NCBI RefSeq assembly: GCF_947492815.1
Contig: NZ_CANLOB010000013.1
Location: 1-64,000, forward strand
Reading direction: 5' to 3'
DNA length: 64,000 nt
Source of the DNA: an uncultured Dokdonia sp.
Lineage (GTDB): Bacteria > Bacteroidota > Bacteroidia > Flavobacteriales > Flavobacteriaceae
A program made the position numbers and the translations under genes. This document shows positions 16,549-24,457 of this stretch, in pieces. The notes under the pieces were generated by a model. It was not told the DNA's origin. It did no database searches and was given only the letters and a program-made list of their open reading frames with translations. Positions within the stretch are counted from its first letter, which is position 1. Each line of letters starts with the position of its first letter.

Positions 16549-17196
16549 TTAGTTAACTCTCGTCATCTTTTTTTTTACATCTTCAGAAGGAGAAGACTTA
16601 GCTTGCTGAGCAACTTCATATTTAAGTTGTTGCGCTTTAGATACCCAGCGATCGTTTTTAATGCGATCAGGAAAGAATTTGATAAGCTTTGTGACAGCGA
16701 TAATGTCATCTTCTGTAAAATTACTGATTTGCTCAAATGTATAAATACCTAAATCATTAAGTTTTGTCTCAGTATAAGGACCTATGCCTGTTATTTTTTG
16801 AAGATCATTTTTAATTTCAGTATTAGCGTATCCAATTCGCTCAAAATCAATTTTTGTAGGACTACTGGAGATAGCATTCGTGCCTTTTGATAGAACATCT
16901 TCAGAAAAAGCTCGCTTTTGGAAGTTTACTTGCTCGTATTCTTGATCCATTCGATCCTTACGGAAGCTTAATTTTTTATTTTGCTGTTCGTTTTCTTCTT
17001 TTAAGTCTTGAATTTCTTTTTTGAGAAGATCTATATCATTATCAATAGCTAATTGTGTCGTTTTATGTCGATAACGCTCGTATAATGTAGCGCCAACATA
17101 CCCAATAACAAAAGCGCCAAGCATCATCACAAAAGCCTCTATATAGGCTATGGGAATAGCTATGGTTTCTTGAGTTTCAAGTATATTATTAATCAA
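16549..17196 (-). CDS. Membrane-anchored helix-hairpin-helix protein
   Basis: A short N-terminal tail, one membrane helix (AYIEAFVMMLGAFVIGYVGA), a coiled-coil stretch rich in Glu/Lys/Gln, and a C-terminal helix-hairpin-helix domain (LQKITGIGPYTETKLNDLGIYTFEQISNFT). This is the layout of Bacteroidota proteins often labelled predicted 5' flap nuclease; DNA cleavage is not established. The longest frame starts at 17268, but that part lies inside the OmpA gene. I prefer the TTG at 17194-17196, which overlaps the OmpA stop codon by a few bases and implies translational coupling. Confidence 0.65.
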   Translation of the reverse strand: MINNILETQETIAIPIAYIEAFVMMLGAFVIGYVGATLYERYRHKTTQLAIDNDIDLLKKEIQDLKEENEQQNKKLSFRKDRMDQEYEQVNFQKRAFSEDVLSKGTNAISSSPTKIDFERIGYANTEIKNDLQKITGIGPYTETKLNDLGIYTFEQISNFTEDDIIAVTKLIKFFPDRIKNDRWVSKAQQLKYEVAQQAKSSPSEDVKKKMTRVN

Positions 17197-17941
17197 CAAT
17201 AATCTCAATTCTATTATTTTTTTTACGTCCCCAATTACTTGAATTATCCTCAATAGGGCTAGATTCACCTCTGGATATTGCAGTTATAAGTGATCTTTTT
17301 ATGCCTCTACGGGTCGTAAGATACCACTTTATTTGTCTTGATTTTTTTAATCCTATTCTAAAATTATCTTCAGCGTTACCTACATTGTCCGTATGTCCAA
17401 TAATAGTAACCTTTTTATTAGGGTTGTCTTTTAATACTTTTTTTAGCTCCGTTGCATATGAAATTAATTTTTTATCTAATATGAGATCTGTATTTGCATA
17501 CCTTGGATAAAAAATTTGAGACGATGCATTCGGGTTGTCTGTAACTAAAGGTTCCTTTTTGTACTCAATAGATGGTTCGTCTTTATCTATATCAATAGTG
17601 TCACTTATGGCTATTGATTTTTTTATTTCTTCCGCTAATAATTGAGAATCTGAAATACTATTATCGCTTATATATAAGTTATTGTTTTCTATTTCATCAA
17701 AAGAGTTATCAGTAGTTGTTGTATCTACAGTAATCTCATTTGATACTGGAGGTATTTCTTTGATTTCAGTTTGTTTTTCAGGCGTAGCTTTTGATACTGT
17801 AGTGTTTGCAATCTCGTCTTCTATTGGAGCCTTAATAGCAGTTATATCAATAGTATTGCCTTTTTCTTTTATATGTATATAGTATATTCCAGCCGTAGCC
17901 CATAAAAGAAATATTAAAAAAGTGCCCCAAAAACCTTTCAT
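17189..17941 (-). CDS. OmpA-family protein with N-terminal membrane anchor
   Basis: 250 residues: one N-terminal hydrophobic helix (about 5-22), a long acidic Asp/Glu/Ser/Thr-rich linker, and a C-terminal OmpA peptidoglycan-binding domain (KKVTIIGHTDNVGNAEDNFRIG; RGESSPIEDN; KKNNRIEIIV). It probably ties the membrane to the peptidoglycan. Its last codons overlap the start of the helix-hairpin-helix gene, so the two proteins are likely made together and may work together at the envelope. Confidence 0.8.
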   Translation of the reverse strand: MKGFWGTFLIFLLWATAGIYYIHIKEKGNTIDITAIKAPIEDEIANTTVSKATPEKQTEIKEIPPVSNEITVDTTTTDNSFDEIENNNLYISDNSISDSQLLAEEIKKSIAISDTIDIDKDEPSIEYKKEPLVTDNPNASSQIFYPRYANTDLILDKKLISYATELKKVLKDNPNKKVTIIGHTDNVGNAEDNFRIGLKKSRQIKWYLTTRRGIKRSLITAISRGESSPIEDNSSNWGRKKNNRIEIIVD

Positions 17942-18034
17942 TTACTGTTTTTCCCCAAATTAGTGTAAGTGATTTCGTATCAAATCTACTAAAAACTTTT
18001 TATTGTTAAGTGAATATTATTTTGTGTTATACAC

Positions 18035-18064
18035 TTGTTTTTAACAAAAAATACAATACTTTTG
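18035..18064 (+). promoter_or_regulatory. Promoter of the histidine operon
   Basis: TTG at 18035-18037 and a perfect -7 element TACTTTTG at 18057-18064, spaced 19 nt, match the Bacteroidota promoter type. Transcription would begin around 18068, only a few bases before the leader-peptide ATG at 18073. Confidence 0.75.
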
Positions 18065-18072
18065 TATCAGTT

Positions 18073-18135
18073 ATGAAGAACAACACAATACATCATCATC
18101 ATTTTACTGTATATCGCTCAAGCGAGGTAAGATGA
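18073..18135 (+). CDS. hisL: Histidine operon leader peptide (four consecutive His codons)
   Basis: A 20-codon frame reading MKNNTI-HHHH-FTVYRSSEVR-stop, with CAT CAT CAT CAT at 18091-18102. It lies directly between the his promoter and a terminator hairpin upstream of hisG, the architecture of ribosome-mediated attenuation. When histidyl-tRNA is scarce the ribosome should stall on the His run and leave 18117-18128 free to form the antiterminator. When His is plentiful it would reach the stop at 18133-18135 and mask that segment. The codons and pairings are directly visible; the regulation follows the enterobacterial his/trp paradigm. Confidence 0.9.
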   Translation: MKNNTIHHHHFTVYRSSEVR

Positions 18136-18171
18136 TATGTCTGTATTTTATGATATCAAAACCCGTTTGAG
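18117..18171 (+). promoter_or_regulatory. Antiterminator pairing of the his attenuator
   Basis: Leader segment 18117-18128 (CTCAAGCGAGGT) can pair with 18161-18171 (ACCCGTTTGAG): 8 bp including one G-U, then a bulged A and 3 more base pairs. The second segment is the 5' arm of the terminator, so the two structures exclude each other. The segment starts about 15 nt after the last His codon, a distance suited to control by a stalled ribosome. Confidence 0.8.
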
Positions 18172-18190
18172 TTATTCAAACGGGTTTTTT
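18158..18190 (+). terminator. Attenuator terminator upstream of hisG
   Basis: The arms 18158-18170 (AAAACCCGTTTGA) and 18176-18188 (TCAAACGGGTTTT) form a perfect 13-bp stem with a 5-nt loop. It is followed by a T-run (18185-18190) and another TTTTT after one G. It lies between the leader peptide and hisG. Confidence 0.93.
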
Positions 18191-18228
18191 GTTTTTGGAT
18201 AATTCAAGCTATAATTATTAAAAGAAAA

Positions 18229-19089
18229 ATGAGTACAAAAATTAGAATTGCAGTCCAAAAATCAGGACGCCTTAACGAAAAGTCTTTAGCGCTCCTTAAA
18301 AGCTGTGGGGTCTCTATAGATAACGGTAAAGATCAATTAAAAACAACCGCTAGGGATTTTCCTTTAGAAGTCTTTTACTTACGTAATGGGGATATTCCTC
18401 AATATCTAAGAGATGGAGTTATAGATATCGCTATACTAGGAGAAAATACACTTATAGAAAAAGGAGAAGATCTAAAGATTATAGAGCGTCTTGGCTTTTC
18501 AAAATGTAAAGTATCACTAGCAATACCTAAAAATGAAACATATACTTCGGTAAAAGATTTTGAAGGAAAACGTATTGCTACATCATATCCTAATACGGTA
18601 AAAAGATATTTAAAAGAAAAAGGAGTAAACTTTGAACTACATATTATCAATGGTTCTGTCGAGATTGCTCCTAATATAGGTCTCGCAGATGGTATTTGTG
18701 ATATTGTATCTAGTGGAAGTACGTTATTTAAAAATAATTTAAAAGAAGTAGAGGTGATGCTTACCTCTGAAGCAGTATTGACAGTGTCTCCTAAGATATC
18801 TGAAGAACGAAAAGAAATCTTAGAGAAATTGCGATTCAGAATTCGTAGTGTTCTCAAAGGACAACGCAGTAGATATGTCCTTATGAATGTACCTGATGAA
18901 AAGTTAGACGCTGTTATAGATATTCTGCCAGGAATGCGAAGTCCTACAGTATTGCCCTTAGCAGAAGAAGGATGGAGTAGTGTTCATAGTGTAATAGATA
19001 AAAATAGTTTTTGGCAAGTTATCGATCAGCTTAAGTCTGCTGGAGCCGAAGGTATTTTAGTATGTCCAATTGAAAAAATGGTTTTGTAA
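18229..19089 (+). CDS. hisG: ATP phosphoribosyltransferase (long form)
   Basis: 286 residues, first committed step of histidine synthesis: ATP plus PRPP to phosphoribosyl-ATP. The N-terminal catalytic part shows the family landmarks (QKSGRLNEKSLALLKSCG; DGICDIVSSGSTL, the PRPP-binding loop). The extra ~75 C-terminal residues (MRSPTVLPLAEEGWSSVHSV...) are the ACT-like regulatory domain of the long HisG form, which senses histidine and needs no HisZ. Its stop overlaps the hisD start (TAATG). Confidence 0.96.
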   Translation: MSTKIRIAVQKSGRLNEKSLALLKSCGVSIDNGKDQLKTTARDFPLEVFYLRNGDIPQYLRDGVIDIAILGENTLIEKGEDLKIIERLGFSKCKVSLAIPKNETYTSVKDFEGKRIATSYPNTVKRYLKEKGVNFELHIINGSVEIAPNIGLADGICDIVSSGSTLFKNNLKEVEVMLTSEAVLTVSPKISEERKEILEKLRFRIRSVLKGQRSRYVLMNVPDEKLDAVIDILPGMRSPTVLPLAEEGWSSVHSVIDKNSFWQVIDQLKSAGAEGILVCPIEKMVL

Positions 19090-20378
19090 TGAATAAAATA
19101 TACACACCAGACCCAAAAGATTGGAAAGAGATTCTCAAACGTCCTACACAAACAGTAGAAGATATAGAAGCAACGGTAACAGATATTTTTAAAGAAGTCA
19201 AACAAAAAGGAGATATTGCTGTAGCAAAATATACTTCTATCTTTGACGGTGTTACCTTAGATGCAAACATAGTTTCTCCTCAAGAAATAGATGATGCATC
19301 TGTATTATTAAGTCAAGATGTAAAAGAAGCAATAGCACTTGCAAAAAGTAATATAGAGAAGTTTCACAAAGCACAACAAACGGAGCGTATTACCATAGAG
19401 ACAACACCAGGAGTCTCTTGTTGGCAAGAAAAACGACCTATCCAAAAAGTAGGTTTGTATATTCCAGGAGGTACAGCTCCTTTGTTCTCCACGATATTAA
19501 TGTTAGCTATACCTGCTAAAATTGCAGGTTGTAAAGAGATTGTACTCTGTACACCTCCTTCAAAAGAAGGGGCTGTAAACCCTGCGATTATTTATGCAGC
19601 ACAAGTATGTGGTGTTACTAAAATTTATAAAGTAGGTGGAATTCAGGCAATTGCAGCAATGACTTTTGGAACAGAAACCATTCCTCAGGTGTATAAAATA
19701 TTTGGACCTGGAAATCAATTTGTAACTGTAGCAAAACAACTAGCTACAAAGTATGGTGTCGCTATAGATATGCCGGCTGGTCCCTCAGAACTTCTAGTTG
19801 TAGCAGATGACACAGCTGACGCCGCTTTTGTAGCCTCCGATTTATTAAGTCAGGCAGAACACGGTACAGATAGCCAAGTGATTTTAGTGACGACGTCTCG
19901 TACGCTGATAACAGCAGTAGAAAAAGAAATTCAAATGCAGATGAGTACGCTTTCGCGAAAGCGTATAGCTCAAAAAGCAATTGATAATAGTAAGCTCATT
20001 TACGTAGAAGATGATGCAACGGCACTAGCACTCATTGATGAATATGGCCCAGAACACTTTATTATTTGCATGGAAAATGAAGGTTTTTATATAAATGGTA
20101 TTCAAAATGCAGGCTCTGTGTTTATAGGAAATTATACACCAGAAAGTGCAGGTGATTATGCTTCAGGAACCAACCACACGCTTCCTACTAATGGGTACGC
20201 AAAGCAATATAGTGGTGTCAATCTGGATAGTTTCTTGAAAAGCATGACTTTTCAGAAAATTTCAGAGCAAGGAATTAAGAATATAGGGACAGCTATCGAA
20301 GTAATGGCAGCAGCAGAAGGCTTAGAAGCTCATAAAAATGCAGTGACACTTCGATTAAGTAAACTTACTAAAGCTTAA
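19089..20378 (+). CDS. hisD: Histidinol dehydrogenase
   Basis: 429 residues, the last two oxidations from L-histidinol to L-histidine, zinc- and NAD-dependent. Landmarks: YIPGGTAPLFST, GPGNQFVTVAKQLA, DMPAGPSELLVVAD, SQAEHGTDSQVIL (zinc/His region) and TNHTLPTNGYAKQYSG. The start codon overlaps the hisG stop by one base. A full copy of the palindrome lies within the coding region (19949-19962), read as TLSRKR in a non-conserved segment. Confidence 0.96.
   Translation: MNKIYTPDPKDWKEILKRPTQTVEDIEATVTDIFKEVKQKGDIAVAKYTSIFDGVTLDANIVSPQEIDDASVLLSQDVKEAIALAKSNIEKFHKAQQTERITIETTPGVSCWQEKRPIQKVGLYIPGGTAPLFSTILMLAIPAKIAGCKEIVLCTPPSKEGAVNPAIIYAAQVCGVTKIYKVGGIQAIAAMTFGTETIPQVYKIFGPGNQFVTVAKQLATKYGVAIDMPAGPSELLVVADDTADAAFVASDLLSQAEHGTDSQVILVTTSRTLITAVEKEIQMQMSTLSRKRIAQKAIDNSKLIYVEDDATALALIDEYGPEHFIICMENEGFYINGIQNAGSVFIGNYTPESAGDYASGTNHTLPTNGYAKQYSGVNLDSFLKSMTFQKISEQGIKNIGTAIEVMAAAEGLEAHKNAVTLRLSKLTKA
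19949..19962. repeat. Iterated palindrome inside hisD
   Basis: An exact GCTTTCGCGAAAGC within TACGCTTTCGCGAAAGCGTA, read in the frame giving T-L-S-R-K-R. Confidence 0.9.
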
Positions 20379-20383
20379 TTGAT

Positions 20384-21430
20384 ATGGAACAGCAATTTGA
20401 TATCAATAAACTTGTACGACCTAATATTGCAAAAATGAAGGCGTATAGTTCTGCGAGAGATGAGTTTACAGATTTTGATAAAGACATGGTGTTTTTGGAT
20501 GCCAATGAAAACCCTTTTGATAATGGTGTAAATCGATATCCAGATCCGCAACAGGGCGCATTACGTAGGTTAATAGCGTCTCAGAAGGAAATTAATGAAG
20601 ATTGTATACTCTTCGGAAATGGAAGTGATGAGGTATTAGATCTTATTTTCAGAGCTTTTTGTATTCCTGGGAAAGATAATGTGATGAGTTTGCCACCTAC
20701 GTATGGGATGTATAAAGTGTTATCAAATACAAATGATGTTGAAAATAGGGAGGTGTTACTCAATGAAGATTTTCAACCAGACATCGAGGCGATATTTAAA
20801 CATGTAGATGCACATACCAAATTACTTTTTCTTTGCTCGCCTAATAATCCTACTGGAAATCTTATTGAAGAAGAGAAGATAGAAATGATTCTTAAACGGT
20901 TTCATGGAGTGGTGGTTATCGATGAAGCTTATATTGATTTTGCTACTGCTCCAAGTTGGATTACACGATTGGAAAAACACCCTAATTTGATCGTTACACA
21001 GACGCTTTCTAAGGCGTATGGAATGGCAGGAATTCGACTAGGAATGGCATTTGCTTCTATAGCTATTATTGATATTCTGAAAAAAATAAAACCACCGTAT
21101 AATGTGAATGGACTTACGCAACAAAAGGCAGTAAAACATATTACAAAAACAGATGTATATAATAATGAAACTAACTCAATACTAGTTAATAAGGGTATTT
21201 TATGTAAATCTTTAGTTGATATATTTTTTATTGAAAAAATATACCCTTCAGATGCCAATTTTTTACTAGTAAAAGTGGATGATGCCAACAAAAGATACCA
21301 ACAATTAATAGAAAAAGGGATTGTTATTCGTAACAGAAGTACTCAGCCGCTTTGTGAAAATACCTTACGATTTACAATAGGTACTTCTCAGGAAAATGAA
21401 CAGTTAATTGAGGCCTTAAAATCTATTTAA
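20384..21430 (+). CDS. hisC: Histidinol-phosphate aminotransferase
   Basis: 348 residues, a PLP-dependent class I/II aminotransferase converting imidazole-acetol phosphate to histidinol phosphate. Visible motifs: LFGNGSDEVLD, LFLCSPNNPTGN, VVIDEAYIDFA and the PLP-lysine region TLSKAYGMAGIRLGMAFAS. It starts 5 bp after hisD, in pathway-cluster order. Confidence 0.95.
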   Translation: MEQQFDINKLVRPNIAKMKAYSSARDEFTDFDKDMVFLDANENPFDNGVNRYPDPQQGALRRLIASQKEINEDCILFGNGSDEVLDLIFRAFCIPGKDNVMSLPPTYGMYKVLSNTNDVENREVLLNEDFQPDIEAIFKHVDAHTKLLFLCSPNNPTGNLIEEEKIEMILKRFHGVVVIDEAYIDFATAPSWITRLEKHPNLIVTQTLSKAYGMAGIRLGMAFASIAIIDILKKIKPPYNVNGLTQQKAVKHITKTDVYNNETNSILVNKGILCKSLVDIFFIEKIYPSDANFLLVKVDDANKRYQQLIEKGIVIRNRSTQPLCENTLRFTIGTSQENEQLIEALKSI

Positions 21431-21486
21431 ATATTAAAAAAAACAGAGAAGATTCTTATGTATAAAGAGTCAAAAATGATATCACT

Positions 21487-22623
21487 ATGAAGAAGAAAGT
21501 TTTATTTATAGACCGTGACGGAACCATCATTAAAGAAACAGCAGATGAACAAATAGATGCTTTTGAAAAGATGATTTTTTATCCTAAAGCATTTACGTGG
21601 TTAGGTAAAATTGCGCAAGAACTCGACTACGAACTTGTGATGATAACCAATCAAGATGGATTAGGAACTGATGTATTTCCGGAAGATACCTTTTGGCCGG
21701 TGCATAACTTCATCCTAAAATCTTTTGAAAACGAAGGTGTCGTATTTGATAAGGTATTTCTAGATCGCACATTTCCACATGAGAATGCCGATACACGTAA
21801 ACCTGGTACAGGCTTACTAACCGAATACTTCTCTGAAGATTATGACCTTGCTAATTCCTTTGTAATAGGCGATAGACTTACAGATATGCAATTGGCAACA
21901 AACCTAGGGGCTAAAGGTATTTATATCAATGATGAGACGCATTTAGGAACTGGAGAAATCACTATTGAGCGTTCAGAATTGGATAAAGACATTGCTTTAG
22001 AAAGTAATGATTGGCAAAAAATCTATGAGTTTTTAAAATTAGAAGATAGGGTTCGTACGCTTTCGCGAAAAACAAATGAGACCGACATCCAGATTACACT
22101 AAACCTTGATGGTACTGGAAAATCGTCTATCCATACAGGAATTGCTTTTTTTGATCATATGCTTGATCAACTAGCGAGACATGGCGCAATGGATTTGGAT
22201 ATCCAAGTAAAAGGAGACTTAGAAGTAGATGAACATCATACTATAGAAGACACTGCGATTGCATTAGGAGAAGTATTTGCAGATGCCTTAGGAAGTAAAC
22301 TAGGAATAGAGCGTTATGGTTTTTGCTTACCGATGGATGATTGTCTAGCACAAGTAGCTATTGACTTTGGCGGCCGTAACTGGCTCGTTTGGGAAGCCGA
22401 TTTTAAACGCGAAATGATTGGTAAAATGCCTACAGAGATGTTTTATCATTTCTTTAAATCATTTACAGATGGTGCTAAAGCAAATCTTAATATAAAAGCC
22501 AAAGGTACCAATGAGCATCATAAGATAGAAGCTATTTTTAAAGCCTTTGCAAAAGCCATTAAAGTAGCCATCAAAAGAGATCCAAATAAAATGATTTTAC
22601 CATCTACAAAAGGAATGTTGTAG
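21487..22623 (+). CDS. hisB: Bifunctional histidinol-phosphatase / imidazoleglycerol-phosphate dehydratase
   Basis: 378 residues, a fusion. Residues about 1-165 are a HAD phosphatase (DRDGTII at 7-13; [31 protein letters not shown]). The rest is the dehydratase with its metal-binding His clusters ([15 protein letters not shown] and [16 protein letters not shown]). The two activities catalyse the phosphatase and dehydratase steps. A decayed palindrome (TACGCTTTCGCGAAA, 22056-22070) lies right at the linker between the domains. Confidence 0.95.
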   Translation: MKKKVLFIDRDGTIIKETADEQIDAFEKMIFYPKAFTWLGKIAQELDYELVMITNQDGLGTDVFPEDTFWPVHNFILKSFENEGVVFDKVFLDRTFPHENADTRKPGTGLLTEYFSEDYDLANSFVIGDRLTDMQLATNLGAKGIYINDETHLGTGEITIERSELDKDIALESNDWQKIYEFLKLEDRVRTLSRKTNETDIQITLNLDGTGKSSIHTGIAFFDHMLDQLARHGAMDLDIQVKGDLEVDEHHTIEDTAIALGEVFADALGSKLGIERYGFCLPMDDCLAQVAIDFGGRNWLVWEADFKREMIGKMPTEMFYHFFKSFTDGAKANLNIKAKGTNEHHKIEAIFKAFAKAIKVAIKRDPNKMILPSTKGML

Positions 22624-22635
22624 ATAATAAAATCC

Positions 22636-22657
22636 AAAGTACAAAGTATAAAGTGCG
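22636..22657. repeat. Left flank repeat of S23-type insertion 1
   Basis: AAAGTACAAAGTATAAAGTGCG, a run of AAAGTA-like units. Its reverse complement matches the right flank at 23065-23091 imperfectly. It begins 13 bp after the hisB stop codon. Confidence 0.55.
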
Positions 22658-22684
22658 AATTGAACATATTTATAGATTATAGAA

Positions 22685-23036
22685 ATGCAGGATCTGAAGA
22701 AAAGAACAAAACAATTTGCATATGATTGTTGGGAATTTTGTGAAGGAATACCAAAATCAAGAGAATTTAATGCTTGGGTAAATCAATTAATAAGATCGTC
22801 CAGCTCTGTCGGTGCAAATTATAGAGCTTCTCAAAGAGCAAAATCAACTGCCGACTTTATCAATAAATTAAAAATTGTAGAAGAAGAAACAGATGAGAGT
22901 ATGTATTGGCTTGAACTTTTTAATATGGCACTACCTTCAAAAAATATCGAAAATTGAAAAATTACACATAGAAGCAAAAGAATTATTAGCAATTACGGTT
23001 GCTTCTATAAAGACCTCAAGAAAGAATAGTAAATAA
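22685..23036 (+). pseudogene. Four-helix-bundle protein (S23/IVP-type), frameshifted
   Basis: The open frame gives 90 residues (MQDLKKRTKQFAYDCWEFC...; [38 protein letters not shown]) and stops at 22957. In the +1 frame the missing C-terminal helix continues ([19 protein letters not shown]) to a TAA at 23034-23036, closely matching the intact paralogue at 24069-24422. One base has therefore been lost near 22916-22930. The family includes the 23S rRNA intervening-sequence protein and DGR-associated Avd; no rRNA or reverse transcriptase is present here. Confidence 0.85.
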
Positions 23037-23064
23037 AATGGAGAAACTTTTTTTAAATCTTAAC

Positions 23065-23091
23065 CTTGTACTTCGTACTTCTAACCTTGTA
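23065..23091. repeat. Right flank repeat of S23-type insertion 1
   Basis: Contains CTTGTACTTCGTACTTC, a degenerate inverted counterpart of the left flank at 22636-22657. It lies just before the hisH start at 23100. Confidence 0.5.
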
Positions 23092-23099
23092 TTTAACTT

Positions 23100-23681
23100 A
23101 TGAATATAGTAATCATAGATTATGGTGCCGGGAATATTCAGAGCATTAAGTTTGCGATAGAGCGCTTAGGGTTTACGGCTACTTTAAGTCATGATCCCGA
23201 AGAAATAAGAAATGCTGATAAGGTGATATTTCCAGGGGTAGGCGAAGCAAGTAGTGCGATGCAAAAACTTAAAGAAAGTAAATTAGATACTTTAATTCCT
23301 ACATTACAACAACCTGTTTTAGGAATTTGTTTGGGCATGCAACTCATGTGTAATTCTTCGGAAGAAGGAAATACGGAGGGATTAAGGATTTTTGATGTAA
23401 ATGTGGTACGCTTTCGCGAAAGCGTAAAAATTCCGCAAATCCAATGGAATAGTATTTCAAGCCTTAAAGGGCCGTTGTTTGAAAATGTAGAAAATGATGA
23501 ATTTATCTATATGGTACATAGCTATTACGCGCCAGTGACAAATGAAACCATTGCGGTGTGTGAATATGGAATTCCGTATGGTGCTGCTTTCGCGAAAGCG
23601 AACTTCTATGGAACGCAATTCCACCCAGAAAAGAGTAGTAGTACTGGAGAGCAGATTTTGAAGAATTTTCTAGAAATGTAG
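23100..23681 (+). CDS. hisH: Imidazole glycerol phosphate synthase, glutaminase subunit
   Basis: 193 residues, class I glutamine amidotransferase that feeds ammonia to HisF. The catalytic Cys is in GICLGMQLM and the His/Glu pair in GTQFHPEKSS, with the conserved start IVIIDYGAGNIQS. Unusually, the short gene contains two exact palindrome copies in different reading frames (23410-23423 and 23586-23599). It is separated from hisB by the broken S23-type gene. Confidence 0.95.
   Translation: MNIVIIDYGAGNIQSIKFAIERLGFTATLSHDPEEIRNADKVIFPGVGEASSAMQKLKESKLDTLIPTLQQPVLGICLGMQLMCNSSEEGNTEGLRIFDVNVVRFRESVKIPQIQWNSISSLKGPLFENVENDEFIYMVHSYYAPVTNETIAVCEYGIPYGAAFAKANFYGTQFHPEKSSSTGEQILKNFLEM
23410..23423. 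repeat. Iterated palindrome inside hisH (first)
   Basis: An exact copy within the 20-bp form, read as V-R-F-R-E-S-V, a different phase from the copies in hisD and at 23586. Confidence 0.9.
23586..23599. repeat. Iterated palindrome inside hisH (second)
   Basis: An exact copy, read as A-A-F-A-K-A, the third possible phase of the element. Confidence 0.9.
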
Positions 23682-23688
23682 TTCGGTA

Positions 23689-24027
23689 ATGAGTAATCAA
23701 AAACAAGATATAGTAGCACTTACAGAAAATATCACTGATGATTGGAAAAACTTTCCAGTGTGTGAAATTAATGACCATGTGGTAAGAGTAAGTGTATTGC
23801 AAAAGGATTTTTATTGGCATTCGCATAGTAAAAGCGACGAATTTTTCTTTGTAGTAGAAGGGGAGTTGTTTGTAGATTTTGAAAACCGAACAGAAACTCT
23901 TACGAAAGGGCAAATGATTAAAGTGCCTAAAAATGTATTACATAGAACGCGATCTAATATGAGAACGACTATTTTGTGTTTTGAAAGTACAGATAATGAT
24001 GTGACGGGAGATGTGACTGAAAAGTAG
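23689..24027 (+). CDS. Cupin domain protein
   Basis: 112 residues forming one cupin barrel: HSHSKSDEFFFVVEGELFVDF (metal-binding His/His/Glu) and later PKNVLHRTRS. It starts 7 bp after hisH and is surely cotranscribed with the his genes. No histidine-pathway role is known for such a protein, so it is a passenger or an accessory enzyme. Immediately after its stop codon the left repeat of S23-type insertion 2 begins. Confidence 0.8.
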   Translation: MSNQKQDIVALTENITDDWKNFPVCEINDHVVRVSVLQKDFYWHSHSKSDEFFFVVEGELFVDFENRTETLTKGQMIKVPKNVLHRTRSNMRTTILCFESTDNDVTGDVTEK

Positions 24028-24033
24028 AAAGTA

Positions 24034-24051
24034 GAAAGTAGAAAAACGAAA
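24034..24051. repeat. Left 18-bp inverted repeat of S23-type insertion 2
   Basis: GAAAGTAGAAAAACGAAA, the exact reverse complement of 24429-24446. It is preceded by two further AAAGTAG units that start in the last codons of the cupin gene. Confidence 0.9.
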
Positions 24052-24068
24052 TTTGGAAATTGGATAGT

Positions 24069-24422
24069 ATGGTAGACATGAAAATAAGAACTAAAAAATT
24101 TGCAGTTGATTGCTGGAATCTTTGTTCGCAATTACCAAAATCTCGTGAATATAATAACCTTGTTTTTCAATTATTAAAGAGTTCAAGTTCTGTAGCTGCA
24201 AATTGGAGAGCTTCTCAACGACCAAAATCTGAAGCAGATTTTATTAATAAGCTTAAAATTGTAGAAGAAGAAGCGGATGAAACCTGTTTTTGGTTAGAAT
24301 TAATTATAGAAATTAGAAATGAAGATACGACTGAAGTAAAACGCCTTTGGAAAGAGTGTGATGAATTGTTAAGAATCACAGTAGCTTCAATTAAAACAAC
24401 AAAAAATAAACAAATAAAGTAG
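24069..24422 (+). CDS. Four-helix-bundle protein (S23/IVP-type), intact
   Basis: 117 residues from the ATG at 24069, chosen because it aligns with the first copy; a TTG at 24060 is also in frame. Landmarks are [62 protein letters not shown] and [12 protein letters not shown]. The family is a four-helix bundle known from proteins encoded in 23S rRNA intervening sequences and from Avd accessory proteins. It lies between the cupin gene and hisA, bounded by an exact 18-bp inverted repeat, which suggests insertion as a discrete unit. Confidence 0.85.
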   Translation: MVDMKIRTKKFAVDCWNLCSQLPKSREYNNLVFQLLKSSSSVAANWRASQRPKSEADFINKLKIVEEEADETCFWLELIIEIRNEDTTEVKRLWKECDELLRITVASIKTTKNKQIK

Positions 24423-24428
24423 TTCGAT

Positions 24429-24446
24429 TTTCGTTTTTCTACTTTC
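24429..24446. repeat. Right 18-bp inverted repeat of S23-type insertion 2
   Basis: TTTCGTTTTTCTACTTTC, an exact reverse complement of 24034-24051. It ends 11 bp before the hisA ATG. Confidence 0.9.
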
Positions 24447-24457
24447 AATTTTTGAAT

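Noticed and set aside
22636..24446. S23/Avd-like genes as part of a diversity-generating retroelement
   Set aside because: No reverse transcriptase and no template/variable repeat pair are present in the window.
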